Shown: positions 1-8,156 of the stretch, piece after piece
How positions within the stretch are numbered: position 1 is the stretch's first letter
Layout of the letters: the number at the start of each line of letters is the position of its first letter
NCBI GenBank assembly: GCA_041485385.1
Contig: JBGPJM010000015.1
Location: forward strand, 1 to 44,775
Reading direction: 5' to 3'
Source of the DNA: JBGPJM01 sp041485385
GTDB lineage: Bacteria; Planctomycetota; Phycisphaerae; Phycisphaerales; UBA1924
Length of the DNA stretch: 44,775 nucleotides
Program-made: the position numbers and the translations under genes
Notes under the pieces: generated by a model
Databases searched by the model: none
What the model saw: only the letters and a program-made list of their open reading frames with translations
Told to the model about the DNA's origin: nothing

Positions 1-2217
1 CCCCTTGATGATCAGAGCCTTCTTCTCGTCCATCGCCCGCCGCCGCCGCGGCACGGGGATCGTCCGCGTCCCCGAGAGGTACTGCCCCGTCAGCGACTCC
101 TTCGAGCGGAGGATGTCGGCCACGGCCCCCTGCGCGATGATCTTCCCGCCGTGCACGCCCGGCCCCGGCCCGATGTCCACGACGTGGTCCGCCGCGCGGA
201 TCATCTCCTCGTCGTGCTCCACCACCAGCACGCTGTTGCCGATGTTCGTCAGGTGCCGCAGGGTTGAGATCAGCCGCGCGTTGTCGCGCTGGTGCAGTCC
301 GATCGTCGGCTCGTCCAGCACGTAGCAGGCGCCCACCAGCTTGGACCCCACCTGCGTCGCCAACCGGATCCTTTGCGCCTCGCCGCCGGAGAGCGTCCCG
401 GTCTTGCGGTCCAGCGAGAGGTACTCCAGCCCCACCGACGCCAGGAACCCTAGCCGGTTGCCGATCTCCTTGACGATCGGCTCGGCGATGAACCGCTGCT
501 CCTGGCTCAGCCGCAGGTTCTCGATGAACGCCAGCGCATCGGTGATCGTCAGGCGCGACAGCTCGGCGATGTTCAGCTCGAACCCGTCCGCATCACCGGT
601 GGAGCGGGGGATGACCGAGCCGCCCGCGAACGCCTTGGCCCGGTCGGCCCGGTGCGTCGACGACAGCAGCACGCTCAGCGCCTCGATCCGCAGCCGGTCG
701 GCGCGGCAGCCGGGGCACGGCCGCTCCCGCATGTACTGCCCCAGCCACTCGCGGATGAACGCGCTCTCGGTGCGCTCGTACCAGGCGCGGAGCACCTTGG
801 TTACCCCCTCGAAGCCGCCCTTGTACTGCTTGGCGTCGGCCGGCGTCGTTCCCTGGATGAGGATCCGCCGGACCGATTCAGGCAGGTCCTTCACCGGCTT
901 GGTCGGGTTCACCCCGGTGAGCTCGAGGAACCGGCGGAGCTGCCGCCGGAAGAACCGCCCCATCGGCGGCGGCACCTTCCACGGCTTGATCGCCCCATCC
1001 GCCAGGCTCTTCGAGGCGTCGGGGATGACCAGGTCCTCGTCGAACTCCATGATCACGCCCAGCCCGTGGCATTCCGGGCAGGCCCCCTGCGGGGAGTTGA
1101 ACGAGAACAGCCGCGGCGACAGCTCCGGCAGCGAGCACTCCGGGTGCAGCGCGCACGCGTGCTTCTCGCTGTAGATCCGGTCCGCCCATGTCCCCGTCCC
1201 TCCCTTGGCCTCGGCTTCCTCTTCCACCGAGACCACCACCGTCCCGTCCGCCGCCCGCAGCGCCGACTCGATCGACTCCGCCAGCCGCTGCCGCACCGCC
1301 GGATCCGGCTTGAGCACGATCCGGTCCACCACAACGTCGATGTCGTGCTTCTCGTACCGCCCCAGCCCCAGCGGATTCTCCCCCCCCTTGGCGAGCACAT
1401 CGCGGATCTCGTGCATCGTCCCGTTCACCCGCACCCGCCCCCACCCCTGCTTCTGCATGTCCTCCAGCACTTCCTTGTGGAACCCCTTCTTGGCCCGCAG
1501 GACCGGGGCCAGAACCGCGATGCGCCCGGTCGCCCGCCCGTCCAGCGCCAGCACCGCGTCCACGATCTGCGTCGCCGCCGTCGCCCTGACCGGCAGCCCG
1601 CACCGCGCCGTCACCGTCCCGTCCTTCTTCGTCTTGGTCGGCGCCCAGCACAGCGCATGCCCGCACCGCGCGTACAGCAGACGCAGGTAGTCGTAGATCT
1701 CCGTCGTCGTCGCCACCGTCGAGCGCGGGTTGCTCACCCCAGAGCGCTGCTCGATCGCGATCGTCGGCGGCAGTCCCTCGATGTCATCGACGTCCGGCTT
1801 CTTGAGCTGGTCCAGGAACTGCCGCGCGTACGCCGACAGCGACTCCATGTACTTCCGCTGTCCCTCGGCGAAGATCGTGTCGAACGCCAGCGACGACTTC
1901 CCCGACCCCGACAGCCCGGTGATTACCACCAGCCTGTCGCGCGGGATATCGACGTCGATGTTCTTGAGGTTGTGCTCGCGGGCCCCGCGAACACGGATGC
2001 AGCGGGAGAGATCGAGCGACTCGCCGGTGATAGGAGTGCGCGCCCGCGCCGGCCGGGCCGCCGGCGCACGCTCGACCCCGTTACCGCTGGGCGGCAATCC
2101 GGCCTCCGCCGGCACAGCCACCGGCGCACGCGGGCGAGGCGTCACGGCGGTGGGGGGGGTGGGGAGGGGGGGGGCGGGGGACTTGGAGGTCGTGGATCGG
2201 GGGCTCTCTCTGGGCAC
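1..2217 (-). CDS. uvrA: UvrA, excinuclease ABC subunit A (3' end cut by window edge)
   Basis: UvrA is the damage-sensing ABC-type ATPase of nucleotide excision repair, which loads UvrB on lesions. About 739 codons are visible; the C-terminal part lies beyond position 1. In order the frame shows IRVRGAREHNLKNID, the Walker A GLSGSGKSSLAFDT, a first zinc module (HACALHPEC...GACPECHGLG), and the signature block TLSGGEAQRIRLATQ followed by LVVEHDEEM. This order is typical of UvrA. No ATG fits the N-terminus. A GTG at 2217 sits behind GAGCGAGGA, and a GTG nearer the conserved start (near 2145) is possible. If 2217 is right, the protein carries a proline-rich extension of about 60 residues encoded by a C-homopolymer-rich tract. 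The function is secure; the start is not. Confidence 0.95.
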   Translation of the reverse strand, partial: MPRESPRSTTSKSPAPPLPTPPTAVTPRPRAPVAVPAEAGLPPSGNGVERAPAARPARARTPITGESLDLSRCIRVRGAREHNLKNIDVDIPRDRLVVITGLSGSGKSSLAFDTIFAEGQRKYMESLSAYARQFLDQLKKPDVDDIEGLPPTIAIEQRSGVSNPRSTVATTTEIYDYLRLLYARCGHALCWAPTKTKKDGTVTARCGLPVRATAATQIVDAVLALDGRATGRIAVLAPVLRAKKGFHKEVLEDMQKQGWGRVRVNGTMHEIRDVLAKGGENPLGLGRYEKHDIDVVVDRIVLKPDPAVRQRLAESIESALRAADGTVVVSVEEEAEAKGGTGTWADRIYSEKHACALHPECSLPELSPRLFSFNSPQGACPECHGLGVIMEFDEDLVIPDASKSLADGAIKPWKVPPPMGRFFRRQLRRFLELTGVNPTKPVKDLPESVRRILIQGTTPADAKQYKGGFEGVTKVLRAWYERTESAFIREWLGQYMRERPCPGCRADRLRIEALSVLLSSTHRADRAKAFAGGSVIPRSTGDADGFELNIAELSRLTITDALAFIENLRLSQEQRFIAEPIVKEIGNRLGFLASVGLEYLSLDRKTGTLSGGEAQRIRLATQVGSKLVGACYVLDEPTIGLHQRDNARLISTLRHLTNIGNSVLVVEHDEEMIRAADHVVDIGPGPGVHGGKIIAQGAVADILRSKESLTGQYLSGTRTIPVPRRRRAMDEKKALIIKG

Positions 2218-2305
2218 GGTGCGGGTATCCTCGCTCAGTGCCGATCGTAGGGCACACGTTCGCGCCTGTTACCAACCCGTGACGCCCCCAGCCGGTACAC
2301 ACGGC

Positions 2306-2992
2306 ATGCTCAACCCCATGAGAACCCTCGCCCCCTGGGTCGCCGGCAGCGTCCTCGGCACCATCGCCGTCTCCTGGGCCTGCGCTCTGGCCTCCCCCGA
2401 GTACCCCAGAGCCCACCTTGACGAGATGGCCCTTGGCGGCTGGGAGCAGCGCCGCAACTACGAACGTGCCCCCAAGGACTGGGACGGCGCCTGGGGCCGC
2501 GCCGTCCCCGCACACTGGACGAAGCCCTCGTACCACTACAAGTTCGACAACTTCGGCCAGAACGTCGACGCCACACTCACCTACTACGCCGGCTGCAAGA
2601 CCGGCTACGGCTACGCCATCGGCATCGTCCGCACCGGCTGGCCCCTCCGGGCCATGCGGTGGGAGCTCATCCAGGATGATCCAGGGCCATCCCCCGGGGC
2701 CAGTACGCCCCCCACCGGCTTCCTCCCCGACTCCGTCTGGAACGGCGGCATCCCCCTCCCCGACGTCGCGCCCTCCCGCTACAAAGGCGGCTGGGTGCGC
2801 CTTCCCGTTCGCCCTGTTCTGGCGGGCTTCGTCGGCAACTCCGCCCTGTACGCCGCGGCACTCTGGGCCGGGTTCGTCACGCCGAAGACCCTGCGGGCGT
2901 CCCTCCGCCGCCGGCGCGGCCGCTGCACCGCCTGCGGCTACCAGCTCGCCGGCCTGCGCACCTGCCCGGAGTGCGGCGGATCAACAACCTGA
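2306..2992 (+). CDS. Membrane protein with C-terminal zinc ribbon, unknown function
   Basis: A predicted 228-residue protein. It has an N-terminal hydrophobic segment (PWVAGSVLGTIAVSWACALA), a soluble middle of about 140 residues without a domain I recognise, a second hydrophobic stretch (VLAGFVGNSALYAAALWAGF) and a C-terminal zinc ribbon CTACGYQLAGLRTCPECGG. Proteins ending in this CxxCGYxLxGL...CPECG ribbon are common in planctomycetes. Here the ribbon is probably cytoplasmic, after the second membrane segment. The start is uncertain between ATG 2306 and ATG 2318; the open frame extends much further upstream but there it overlaps uvrA. It stands alone, divergent from uvrA and just upstream of the array A leader. 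Confidence 0.7.
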   Translation: MLNPMRTLAPWVAGSVLGTIAVSWACALASPEYPRAHLDEMALGGWEQRRNYERAPKDWDGAWGRAVPAHWTKPSYHYKFDNFGQNVDATLTYYAGCKTGYGYAIGIVRTGWPLRAMRWELIQDDPGPSPGASTPPTGFLPDSVWNGGIPLPDVAPSRYKGGWVRLPVRPVLAGFVGNSALYAAALWAGFVTPKTLRASLRRRRGRCTACGYQLAGLRTCPECGGSTT

Positions 2993-3010
2993 CCGCACTT
3001 CCCAGATTTA

Positions 3011-3095
3011 CCAAACATTTTCCTTGCAATATTGTTCGGTATCGGGTATGGTCTCGCCACGCCGTGTTTTCCGCGCGCACGCTCGCTCATTGACA
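3011..3095 (+). promoter_or_regulatory. Leader A: conserved promoter plus boxA-like signal
   Basis: CCAAACATTTTCCTTGCA at 3011-3028 is identical, on the opposite strand, to 42847-42864. It runs into a sigma-70-type promoter: TTGCAA 3024-3029, 17-nt spacer, TATGGT 3047-3052. Thirty-odd bases downstream lies GCTCATTGACA at 3085-3095, which resembles the boxA antitermination signal (TGCTCTTTAACA) found in rRNA and some CRISPR leaders. The repeat array begins 24 nt later. Transcription of the array as a noncoding RNA is an inference. Confidence 0.6.
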
Positions 3096-3118
3096 TCCTG
3101 AACCGACGAAGCCGACGG

Positions 3119-3377
3119 CCATAGGTTGCCATACATTGCCATAGATTGCCACGCCGACCGGCCCCAAAAACCCCTCTGGCGTACGCACGAGCCCATAGGT
3201 TGCCATAGGTTGCCATACATGGCCACGATCAAACATTTTCGTGAGGCCTCGACCCCCGCCGTTGTTGCTCCGTACATTGCCAAACCCCCCGTACATGGCC
3301 ACTGGCCATCAACGCAAAACCCCCAAAACCCCCGAGAAATCGCCGTAGATTGCCGTACATGGCCGTAGGTTGCCAAC
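3119..3377 (+). repeat. Array A: phased 10-bp repeats in four clusters
   Basis: Units of the form CC(A/G)TA(G/C)(A/G)TTG repeat with an exact 10-bp period. Clusters begin at 3119 (three units), 3193 (three), 3270 (two, about 20 bp apart) and 3343 (three). Cluster starts are 74, 77 and 73 bp apart, so there is a second-order period near 75 bp, made of about 30 bp of repeat and about 44 bp of unrelated sequence. Clusters end in CCACG, CCACG, CCACT and CCAAC. The rest of 2993-3473 holds leader A and no convincing gene. The clusters differ too much from each other for a CRISPR. Confidence 0.8.
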
Positions 3378-3473
3378 GGGTGTTTTTCCGGGCCTCGATG
3401 CCTTGATGCCTTCTTCAACTTCAACAACGCTCGGTGCCCGAGCCGCGATGACGTACCATCTCGCGAGGTGACG

Positions 3474-5123
3474 ATGAGCGAGCAGAAGAAGCCCGAGACC
3501 GCCTCGCTCGCACGCCGTGAATCCAACGGCGCGGTCAGCGTCCGCCGTGGGAGCGGGGCGGCCATCGACAAGCCCGCCCTCGACTTCGGCGCCGCCTGGG
3601 ACTACGCCCCCGCCCCCGAAACAGTGAAGGTCAAGATCGCCAGGCGCTACGGCCACTACATCAACGGCAAGTTCGTCATGCCGCGCTCCGCCAAGGCCGC
3701 CTTCTTCCCGACGATCAACCCCGCCACCGAGGAAGTCCTCGCCGAGGTCGCCTCCGGCACCGTCAACGATGTCGATGCCGCCGTCTCCGCCGCGCGCGAT
3801 GCCCTTCCCAAGTGGTCCGCCCTCAGGCCCGCCGAACGCGCCAAGTTCCTCTTCCGCATCGCCCGCCGCATCCAGGAACGAGCCCGCGAGTTCGCCATCC
3901 TCGAGACCATGGACGGCGGCAAGCCCATCCGCGAATCCCGCGATGTCGATGTCCCCCTCGCCGCCCAGCACTTCTTCTACCACGCCGGCTGGGCCGACAA
4001 GCTCGCCTACGCCTTCCCCGGCCGAACCCCGCGCCCCGTCGGCGTCTGCGGCCAGATCATCCCCTGGAACTTCCCGCTCCTCATGGCCGCGTGGAAGCTC
4101 GCCCCCGCTCTCGCCTGCGGCAACACCTGCGTCCTCAAGCCGGCCGAGACCACGCCCCTCACCGCCCTGCGCCTCGCCGAGATCTTCGATGAGGTCGGCC
4201 TCCCCCCCGGCGTCGTCAACATCGTCACCGGCGCCGGCGAGACCGGCGCCGCCCTCGTCAAGCACGACGGTGTCGACAAGATCGCCTTCACCGGCTCCAC
4301 CGAGGTCGGCAAGAAGATCGCCGCGGCCGTCGCCGGCATGCCCAAGAGGCTCACCCTCGAGCTCGGCGGCAAGTCCGCCAACATCATCTTCGACGACGCC
4401 AGCATCGACCAGGCCGTCGAGGGGATCATCGCCGGCATCTTCTTCAACCAGGGCCATGTCTGCTGCGCCGGCTCGCGCCTCTTCGTCCAGGAGGGCGTGC
4501 TGAAGGAAGTCGTCGCCAAGCTCGCCATCCGCATGGCGTCCATCCGCGTCGGCGACCCCCTCGACAAGAACACCGACCTGGGCGCCATCAACAGCCGCCC
4601 CCAGCTCGACAAGATCAACCAGTACCTCGAAACCGGCCGGCGCGAGGGCGCCACGCTCCATCAGAGCGGCACCCTCGCCCTCCCTCCATCGCCCAAGAGC
4701 GCCAACCCCGACACGCTCACGCCCCGCGGTTACTGGTGCCGCCCCTGCTTCTTCGAGGGCGTCCAGCCCAGCCACGTCATCGCCCGAGAAGAGATCTTCG
4801 GCCCAGTCCTTGCCGTCATGAGCTTCCGCACCCCCGAAGAAGCCCTCACCCGCGCCAACAACACGCCCTACGGCCTCGCCGCGGGGGTGTGGACGGACAA
4901 GGGGAGCAAGATCTTCCAGATCGCGCGCAAGCTCGAGGCCGGCGTCGTCTGGCTCAACACCTACAACCGCTTCGACGCCGCCAGCCCCTTCGGCGGCTTC
5001 AAGGAAAGCGGCTTCGGACGCGAAGGGGGAAAACAGGGGTTGCGGGCCTACGTCACTCTCGAGCTCGGACCGATCGGTCATGTCCCTTGCACGACCGTTG
5101 CGCGTGGAACACACTTGAGGTGA
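3474..5123 (+). CDS. NAD(P)-dependent aldehyde dehydrogenase, catalytic (ALDH16-like partner)
   Basis: Oxidises an aldehyde to the acid with NAD(P)+; substrate unknown. The 549-residue protein carries the full family fold: IIPWNFPLLM (cofactor/Asn motif), FTGSTEVGKKI, LELGGKSANI with general base Glu296, FNQGHVCCAGSRLF with catalytic Cys330, EEIFGPVL and SPFGGFKESGFGRE. The first 45 residues and the last 18 lie outside the usual domain. ATG 3474 is chosen over an in-frame GTG six bases upstream. It is followed by efp, a GNAT gene and a half-length ALDH without the catalytic Cys (6334-7224). Together these two resemble the two domains of ALDH16. The enzyme class is secure; the ALDH16 pairing is inferred. 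Confidence 0.93.
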   Translation: MSEQKKPETASLARRESNGAVSVRRGSGAAIDKPALDFGAAWDYAPAPETVKVKIARRYGHYINGKFVMPRSAKAAFFPTINPATEEVLAEVASGTVNDVDAAVSAARDALPKWSALRPAERAKFLFRIARRIQERAREFAILETMDGGKPIRESRDVDVPLAAQHFFYHAGWADKLAYAFPGRTPRPVGVCGQIIPWNFPLLMAAWKLAPALACGNTCVLKPAETTPLTALRLAEIFDEVGLPPGVVNIVTGAGETGAALVKHDGVDKIAFTGSTEVGKKIAAAVAGMPKRLTLELGGKSANIIFDDASIDQAVEGIIAGIFFNQGHVCCAGSRLFVQEGVLKEVVAKLAIRMASIRVGDPLDKNTDLGAINSRPQLDKINQYLETGRREGATLHQSGTLALPPSPKSANPDTLTPRGYWCRPCFFEGVQPSHVIAREEIFGPVLAVMSFRTPEEALTRANNTPYGLAAGVWTDKGSKIFQIARKLEAGVVWLNTYNRFDAASPFGGFKESGFGREGGKQGLRAYVTLELGPIGHVPCTTVARGTHLR

Positions 5124-5186
5124 GCATCCGCGGCCTTCTCCGTCTCTTCGTGTCCCCGTGGTGACTTTCCTTCCAGGAGGCGCACC

Positions 5187-5756
5187 ATGAACATCCCCCT
5201 CAAGCGCGGCACCATCCTCCGCCACCAGAACCACCTCTTCTTCATCGAGGACTACGCCGAGCGCCACACCGGCAAGATGCGCCCCGTCGTCCACGTCAGG
5301 CTCCGCGACGTCCAGGACGGCCGGCACGTCGACCGCACCCTCGATGAACTCCAGCCCCTCCAGCACGTCGAGCACGCCTACCGCAACCTCCAGTACCTCT
5401 ACTCCCGCGCCGGGTCGTACACCTTCATGGACAACCAGACCTTCGAGGAGTACGAGCTCTCCGAGCCCCAGCTCCGCGCCTTCAAGCCCTTCCTCAAGGA
5501 GGGCCAGGAGTTCCGCGTCATGTTCGTCGAAGGCCGCCCCCTCATGCTCGACCTCCCCGAGATCGTGACGCTCAAGGTCGCCGTCACCGCCGCACCCCAG
5601 CACGCCATCGGCAACGAGGGCAGCGTCCTCAAGGAGGCCCAGCTCGAGAACGGCCTGCAGGTGCACGTGCCCCTCTTCATCAAGTCCGGCGACGCCATCC
5701 GCGTCGACACCCGCACCCAGAAATACGCCGGCAAGGACAAGGAGGGGCACGGGTGA
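5187..5756 (+). CDS. efp: Elongation factor P family protein
   Basis: EF-P binds the ribosome between the P and E sites and relieves stalling at polyproline. The 189-residue length is normal. The N-terminal KOW-like domain has HTGKMRPVVHVRLRD, where the Lys aligns with the modified Lys34 of E. coli EF-P (PGKGQAFARVKLRN). The middle domain has YTFMDNQTFEEYEL, and the C-terminal OB fold has VPLFIKSGDAIRVDTRTQKY. CAGGAGG precedes ATG by six bases. Its position between two aldehyde dehydrogenase genes is unusual. An EpmA-like modifying enzyme is not in the window, so the modification state is unknown. A YeiP-type paralog is possible but the tip Lys favours EF-P. Confidence 0.9.
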   Translation: MNIPLKRGTILRHQNHLFFIEDYAERHTGKMRPVVHVRLRDVQDGRHVDRTLDELQPLQHVEHAYRNLQYLYSRAGSYTFMDNQTFEEYELSEPQLRAFKPFLKEGQEFRVMFVEGRPLMLDLPEIVTLKVAVTAAPQHAIGNEGSVLKEAQLENGLQVHVPLFIKSGDAIRVDTRTQKYAGKDKEGHG

Positions 5757-5842
5757 GGGGACGGGCCGCCGGATCGCGCCGCTCAATCTGGCCGAACCTG
5801 TGGACCAGTCCTGCTCTTGCCCTTCATGATTGGCTCGATTCC

Positions 5843-6337
5843 ATGATACGCATCGATCCCATCACTCCCGATGACCTCGACTTCGTCCGCGCCGAGCTCC
5901 GCCGAAACTGGCTCTCCACCACCATCCGCTCACTCGACAAGCCCTACGAGGCCGACCGGCTCCCCGGCTTCGTCGCCCGCCTCGATGGCCAGCGCGCTGG
6001 GCTCATCACCCTGCACTTCGATGACCCCGCCCGCCAATGCGAGGTCATCACCCTCAGCAGCACCATCGAGAACCGCGGCGTCGCCACCGCCCTCATGGAC
6101 CGGGCCGAGTCCGCCGCGCGCGGGCACGCCTGCCGCCGCGTCTTCCTCACCACCACCAACGACAACCTCCGCGCCCTCCGCTTCTACCAGCGCCGCGCCT
6201 ACCGCCTCGTCGCCGTCCACCGTGCCATGATGGACCGCTACCGCCAGACCCAGAATCACATCCCCCTGGTCGGCATGCACGGCATCCCCCTCCACGACGA
6301 GATAGAGTTGGAGCTGCCGCTCGGAGAACCTCAATGA
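5843..6337 (+). CDS. GNAT family N-acetyltransferase
   Basis: A 164-residue acetyl-CoA-dependent acyltransferase of unknown substrate. The acetyl-CoA loop is visible as ENRGVATALMDRAESAARG (motif A, R/Q-x-x-G-x-A), followed by VFLTTTNDNLRALRFYQRRAYRL (motif B). The frame is open back to 5753, but the family normally starts near MIRIDPITPDDL, so ATG 5843 is preferred. Its stop overlaps the start of the next gene (ATGA, 6334-6337), which points to translational coupling with the half-length aldehyde dehydrogenase. Confidence 0.85.
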   Translation: MIRIDPITPDDLDFVRAELRRNWLSTTIRSLDKPYEADRLPGFVARLDGQRAGLITLHFDDPARQCEVITLSSTIENRGVATALMDRAESAARGHACRRVFLTTTNDNLRALRFYQRRAYRLVAVHRAMMDRYRQTQNHIPLVGMHGIPLHDEIELELPLGEPQ

Positions 6338-7224
6338 CCGACCGCCTCGAAGTCACCAAGACCTACAAGCTCTTCATCGACGGCAAGTTCCCCCGCTCCG
6401 AGAGCGGCCGCACCGTCCCCCTCGAAGACAGCGCGGGGCGCACCCTCGCCCACGCCTGCCGCGCCTCCCGCAAAGACCTCCGCGACGCCGTCGTCGCCGC
6501 CCGCAAGGCCCTCCCCGGCTGGTCCGGCACCACCGCCTACCTCCGCGCCCAGATCCTCTACCGCATGGCCGAGATGCTCGAAGGCAAGAAGGCCGAGTTC
6601 GCCGCCGCGCTCGACCAGGGCGCAGCCAGGCCCAAGGGCAAGGCCGCGAGGCCGGCCGGCACCACCGAAGTCGACGCCGCCATCGACCGCCTCGTTCACT
6701 ACGCCGGCTGGGCCGACAAGTACGCCCAGGTCCTCGGCTGCAACAACGCCGTCGCCGGCCCCTTCTACAACTTCACCGTCCCCGAGCCCACCGGCGTCGT
6801 CGCCGTCCTCGCCCCCGACCGCCCCGCCCTCCTCGCCCTCATCTCCCTCATCGCCCCGCCCCTGTGCGCCGGCAACACCATCGTCGCCCTCGGCGGCGAG
6901 GGCACCGCCGCGACACTCGCCGCCGCCCTCCTCGGCGAGGTCTGCGCCACCAGCGATATCCCCCCGGCCGTCATCAACCTCCTCACCGGCCTGCGCGCTG
7001 AGCTGGCCCCCGTCATCGCCTCCCACCGCGACATCGACGCCATCCACGCCGCCGGCGTCGACGAAGAGCTCGGCTCAGTCCTCCGCGCCGGCGCCGCCGA
7101 GAACGTCAAGCGCGTCACCGTCCGCGGCGACCTCGACTGGAACGACACCGAGACGTGCCACACCCCGTGGTGGATCGAACCCTTCGTCGAGATGAAAACA
7201 ATCTGGCACCCCAGCGCCACTTGA
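6334..7224 (+). CDS. Half-length, non-catalytic aldehyde dehydrogenase homologue (ALDH16 C-domain-like)
   Basis: A 296-residue protein similar to the N-terminal half of an ALDH: YKLFIDGKFPRSESG, the DLRDAVVAARKALPGWSG helix, LVHYAGWADKYAQVLG, and the nucleotide-binding region PEPTGVVAVLAPDRPALLALI...LCAGNTIV. It stops before the ELGGK/GQxCxAG catalytic half, and PWNFP is replaced by APDRP, so it should have no dehydrogenase activity. Known ALDH16 enzymes join a full ALDH to a truncated pseudo-ALDH domain of similar size in one chain. Here that partner may be a separate subunit of 3474-5123. The ATGA overlap with the GNAT gene supports the start. It is not an obvious decaying pseudogene: the frame is intact and ends 4 bp before psuG. 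Confidence 0.75.
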   Translation: MTDRLEVTKTYKLFIDGKFPRSESGRTVPLEDSAGRTLAHACRASRKDLRDAVVAARKALPGWSGTTAYLRAQILYRMAEMLEGKKAEFAAALDQGAARPKGKAARPAGTTEVDAAIDRLVHYAGWADKYAQVLGCNNAVAGPFYNFTVPEPTGVVAVLAPDRPALLALISLIAPPLCAGNTIVALGGEGTAATLAAALLGEVCATSDIPPAVINLLTGLRAELAPVIASHRDIDAIHAAGVDEELGSVLRAGAAENVKRVTVRGDLDWNDTETCHTPWWIEPFVEMKTIWHPSAT

Positions 7225-7228
7225 GCGA

Positions 7229-8110
7229 CTATCGGCCCCCCTCGCTCATCGCCCGCGCCAGCCTCCCCGCCAGCCCCGCGTTCGCCTTGATCAGCGCGAC
7301 ATTCGCCCGCAGCGTCGCCCCGCCCGACAGCTCGTGCAGCTTCCCGAGGACAAACGGAGTCACCCCACGCCCGCTCACCCCCGCCGCCACCGCCAGCGCC
7401 GTCGCCGCGATCAGCCACCCTTCCCACTCCCCCTGTGAAATCTCATCCCCCGCAGGGATCGGGTTCACCACCACAATGCCCCGCCCGCTCCGCATCAGCT
7501 CCGCCCGCACGAACGCCGCCAGCTCCTTCACATCATCGAACCGCGCATCCACCCCGATCGGCGGCTCCGTCCTCCGCAGGTAGAACGCCGGGAACTGATC
7601 CGTCCGGAACCCGACGACCGGCACCCCCAGCGTCTCCAGCACCTCCCTCGTCGCGTGCACATCCAGGATCGACTTCACCCCGCTCGTCACCACCGCCACC
7701 GGGAACCGCGTGAGCGCCACCAGGTCGCTCGAAACGTCCAGCCCCGACCCCGTCTCGGCCTTGTGCACGCCCCCCAGCCCCCCGGTGGCGAACACCCGGA
7801 TCCCCGCCGCCGCGGCCAGCTCCATCGTCGCGCTCACCGTCGTCGCCCCCGACCACCCGCGCGCCAGCGCGATCCCCAGGTTCGCCGTGTTGAGCTTCGG
7901 CACGCTCGGCAGCGCCAGCATCTCCGACAGCTGCGACTCGCTCATGCCGACGACGGCCTTGCCCCGCAGCACGCCGACCAGCTCGGGGATCGCCCCGCCC
8001 GCCCGCACGATCTCCGCCAGCTCGCGCGACAGCCCCAATGACTTGTCACGCGAGATACCGTGCACAAGCAGCGTCGTCTCGAGCGCCACGGGTGGAGCAG
8101 CGTGCGGCAT
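7229..8110 (-). CDS. psuG: Pseudouridine-5'-phosphate glycosidase
   Basis: PsuG reversibly cleaves pseudouridine 5'-phosphate to uracil and ribose 5-phosphate. The 293-residue protein has the family hallmarks: ALETTLLVHGI near the start, ATGGLGGVHK, SGVKSILD with the Lys expected to form the Schiff base, NPIPAGDEIS and GVTPFVLGKLHELSGGATL. The ATG at 8110 begins MPHAAPPVALETT, a short and normal N-terminus. No PsuK kinase is adjacent, unlike many bacterial loci. It converges on the half-length aldehyde dehydrogenase with a 4-bp gap, and folE2 lies upstream on the same strand, 46 bp away. Confidence 0.95.
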   Translation of the reverse strand: MPHAAPPVALETTLLVHGISRDKSLGLSRELAEIVRAGGAIPELVGVLRGKAVVGMSESQLSEMLALPSVPKLNTANLGIALARGWSGATTVSATMELAAAAGIRVFATGGLGGVHKAETGSGLDVSSDLVALTRFPVAVVTSGVKSILDVHATREVLETLGVPVVGFRTDQFPAFYLRRTEPPIGVDARFDDVKELAAFVRAELMRSGRGIVVVNPIPAGDEISQGEWEGWLIAATALAVAAGVSGRGVTPFVLGKLHELSGGATLRANVALIKANAGLAGRLARAMSEGGR

Positions 8111-8156
8111 ACGGGATTGTCGGCACGTCGGAGCCGATGTGCAAGCGCCGGCCCGC

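Noticed and set aside
3229..3243. Another leader copy inside array A (CAAACATTTTCGTG)
   Set aside because: The match to the 18-mer is interrupted at the -35 region and no promoter spacing follows; perhaps a remnant.
3119..3377. Array A as a CRISPR array
   Set aside because: The clusters are not near-identical to each other, the inner unit is 10 bp, only four clusters exist and no cas gene is in the window.
3309..5786. Minus-strand open frame of 825 codons
   Set aside because: It is the mirror of the aldehyde dehydrogenase and efp genes; its product is low-complexity Gly/Glu/Val/Asp sequence, a third-position GC artefact.
6334..7224. Half aldehyde dehydrogenase as a pseudogene
   Set aside because: The frame is intact, the start is coupled by ATGA, the end is neat, and the length matches a known non-catalytic ALDH16 domain.
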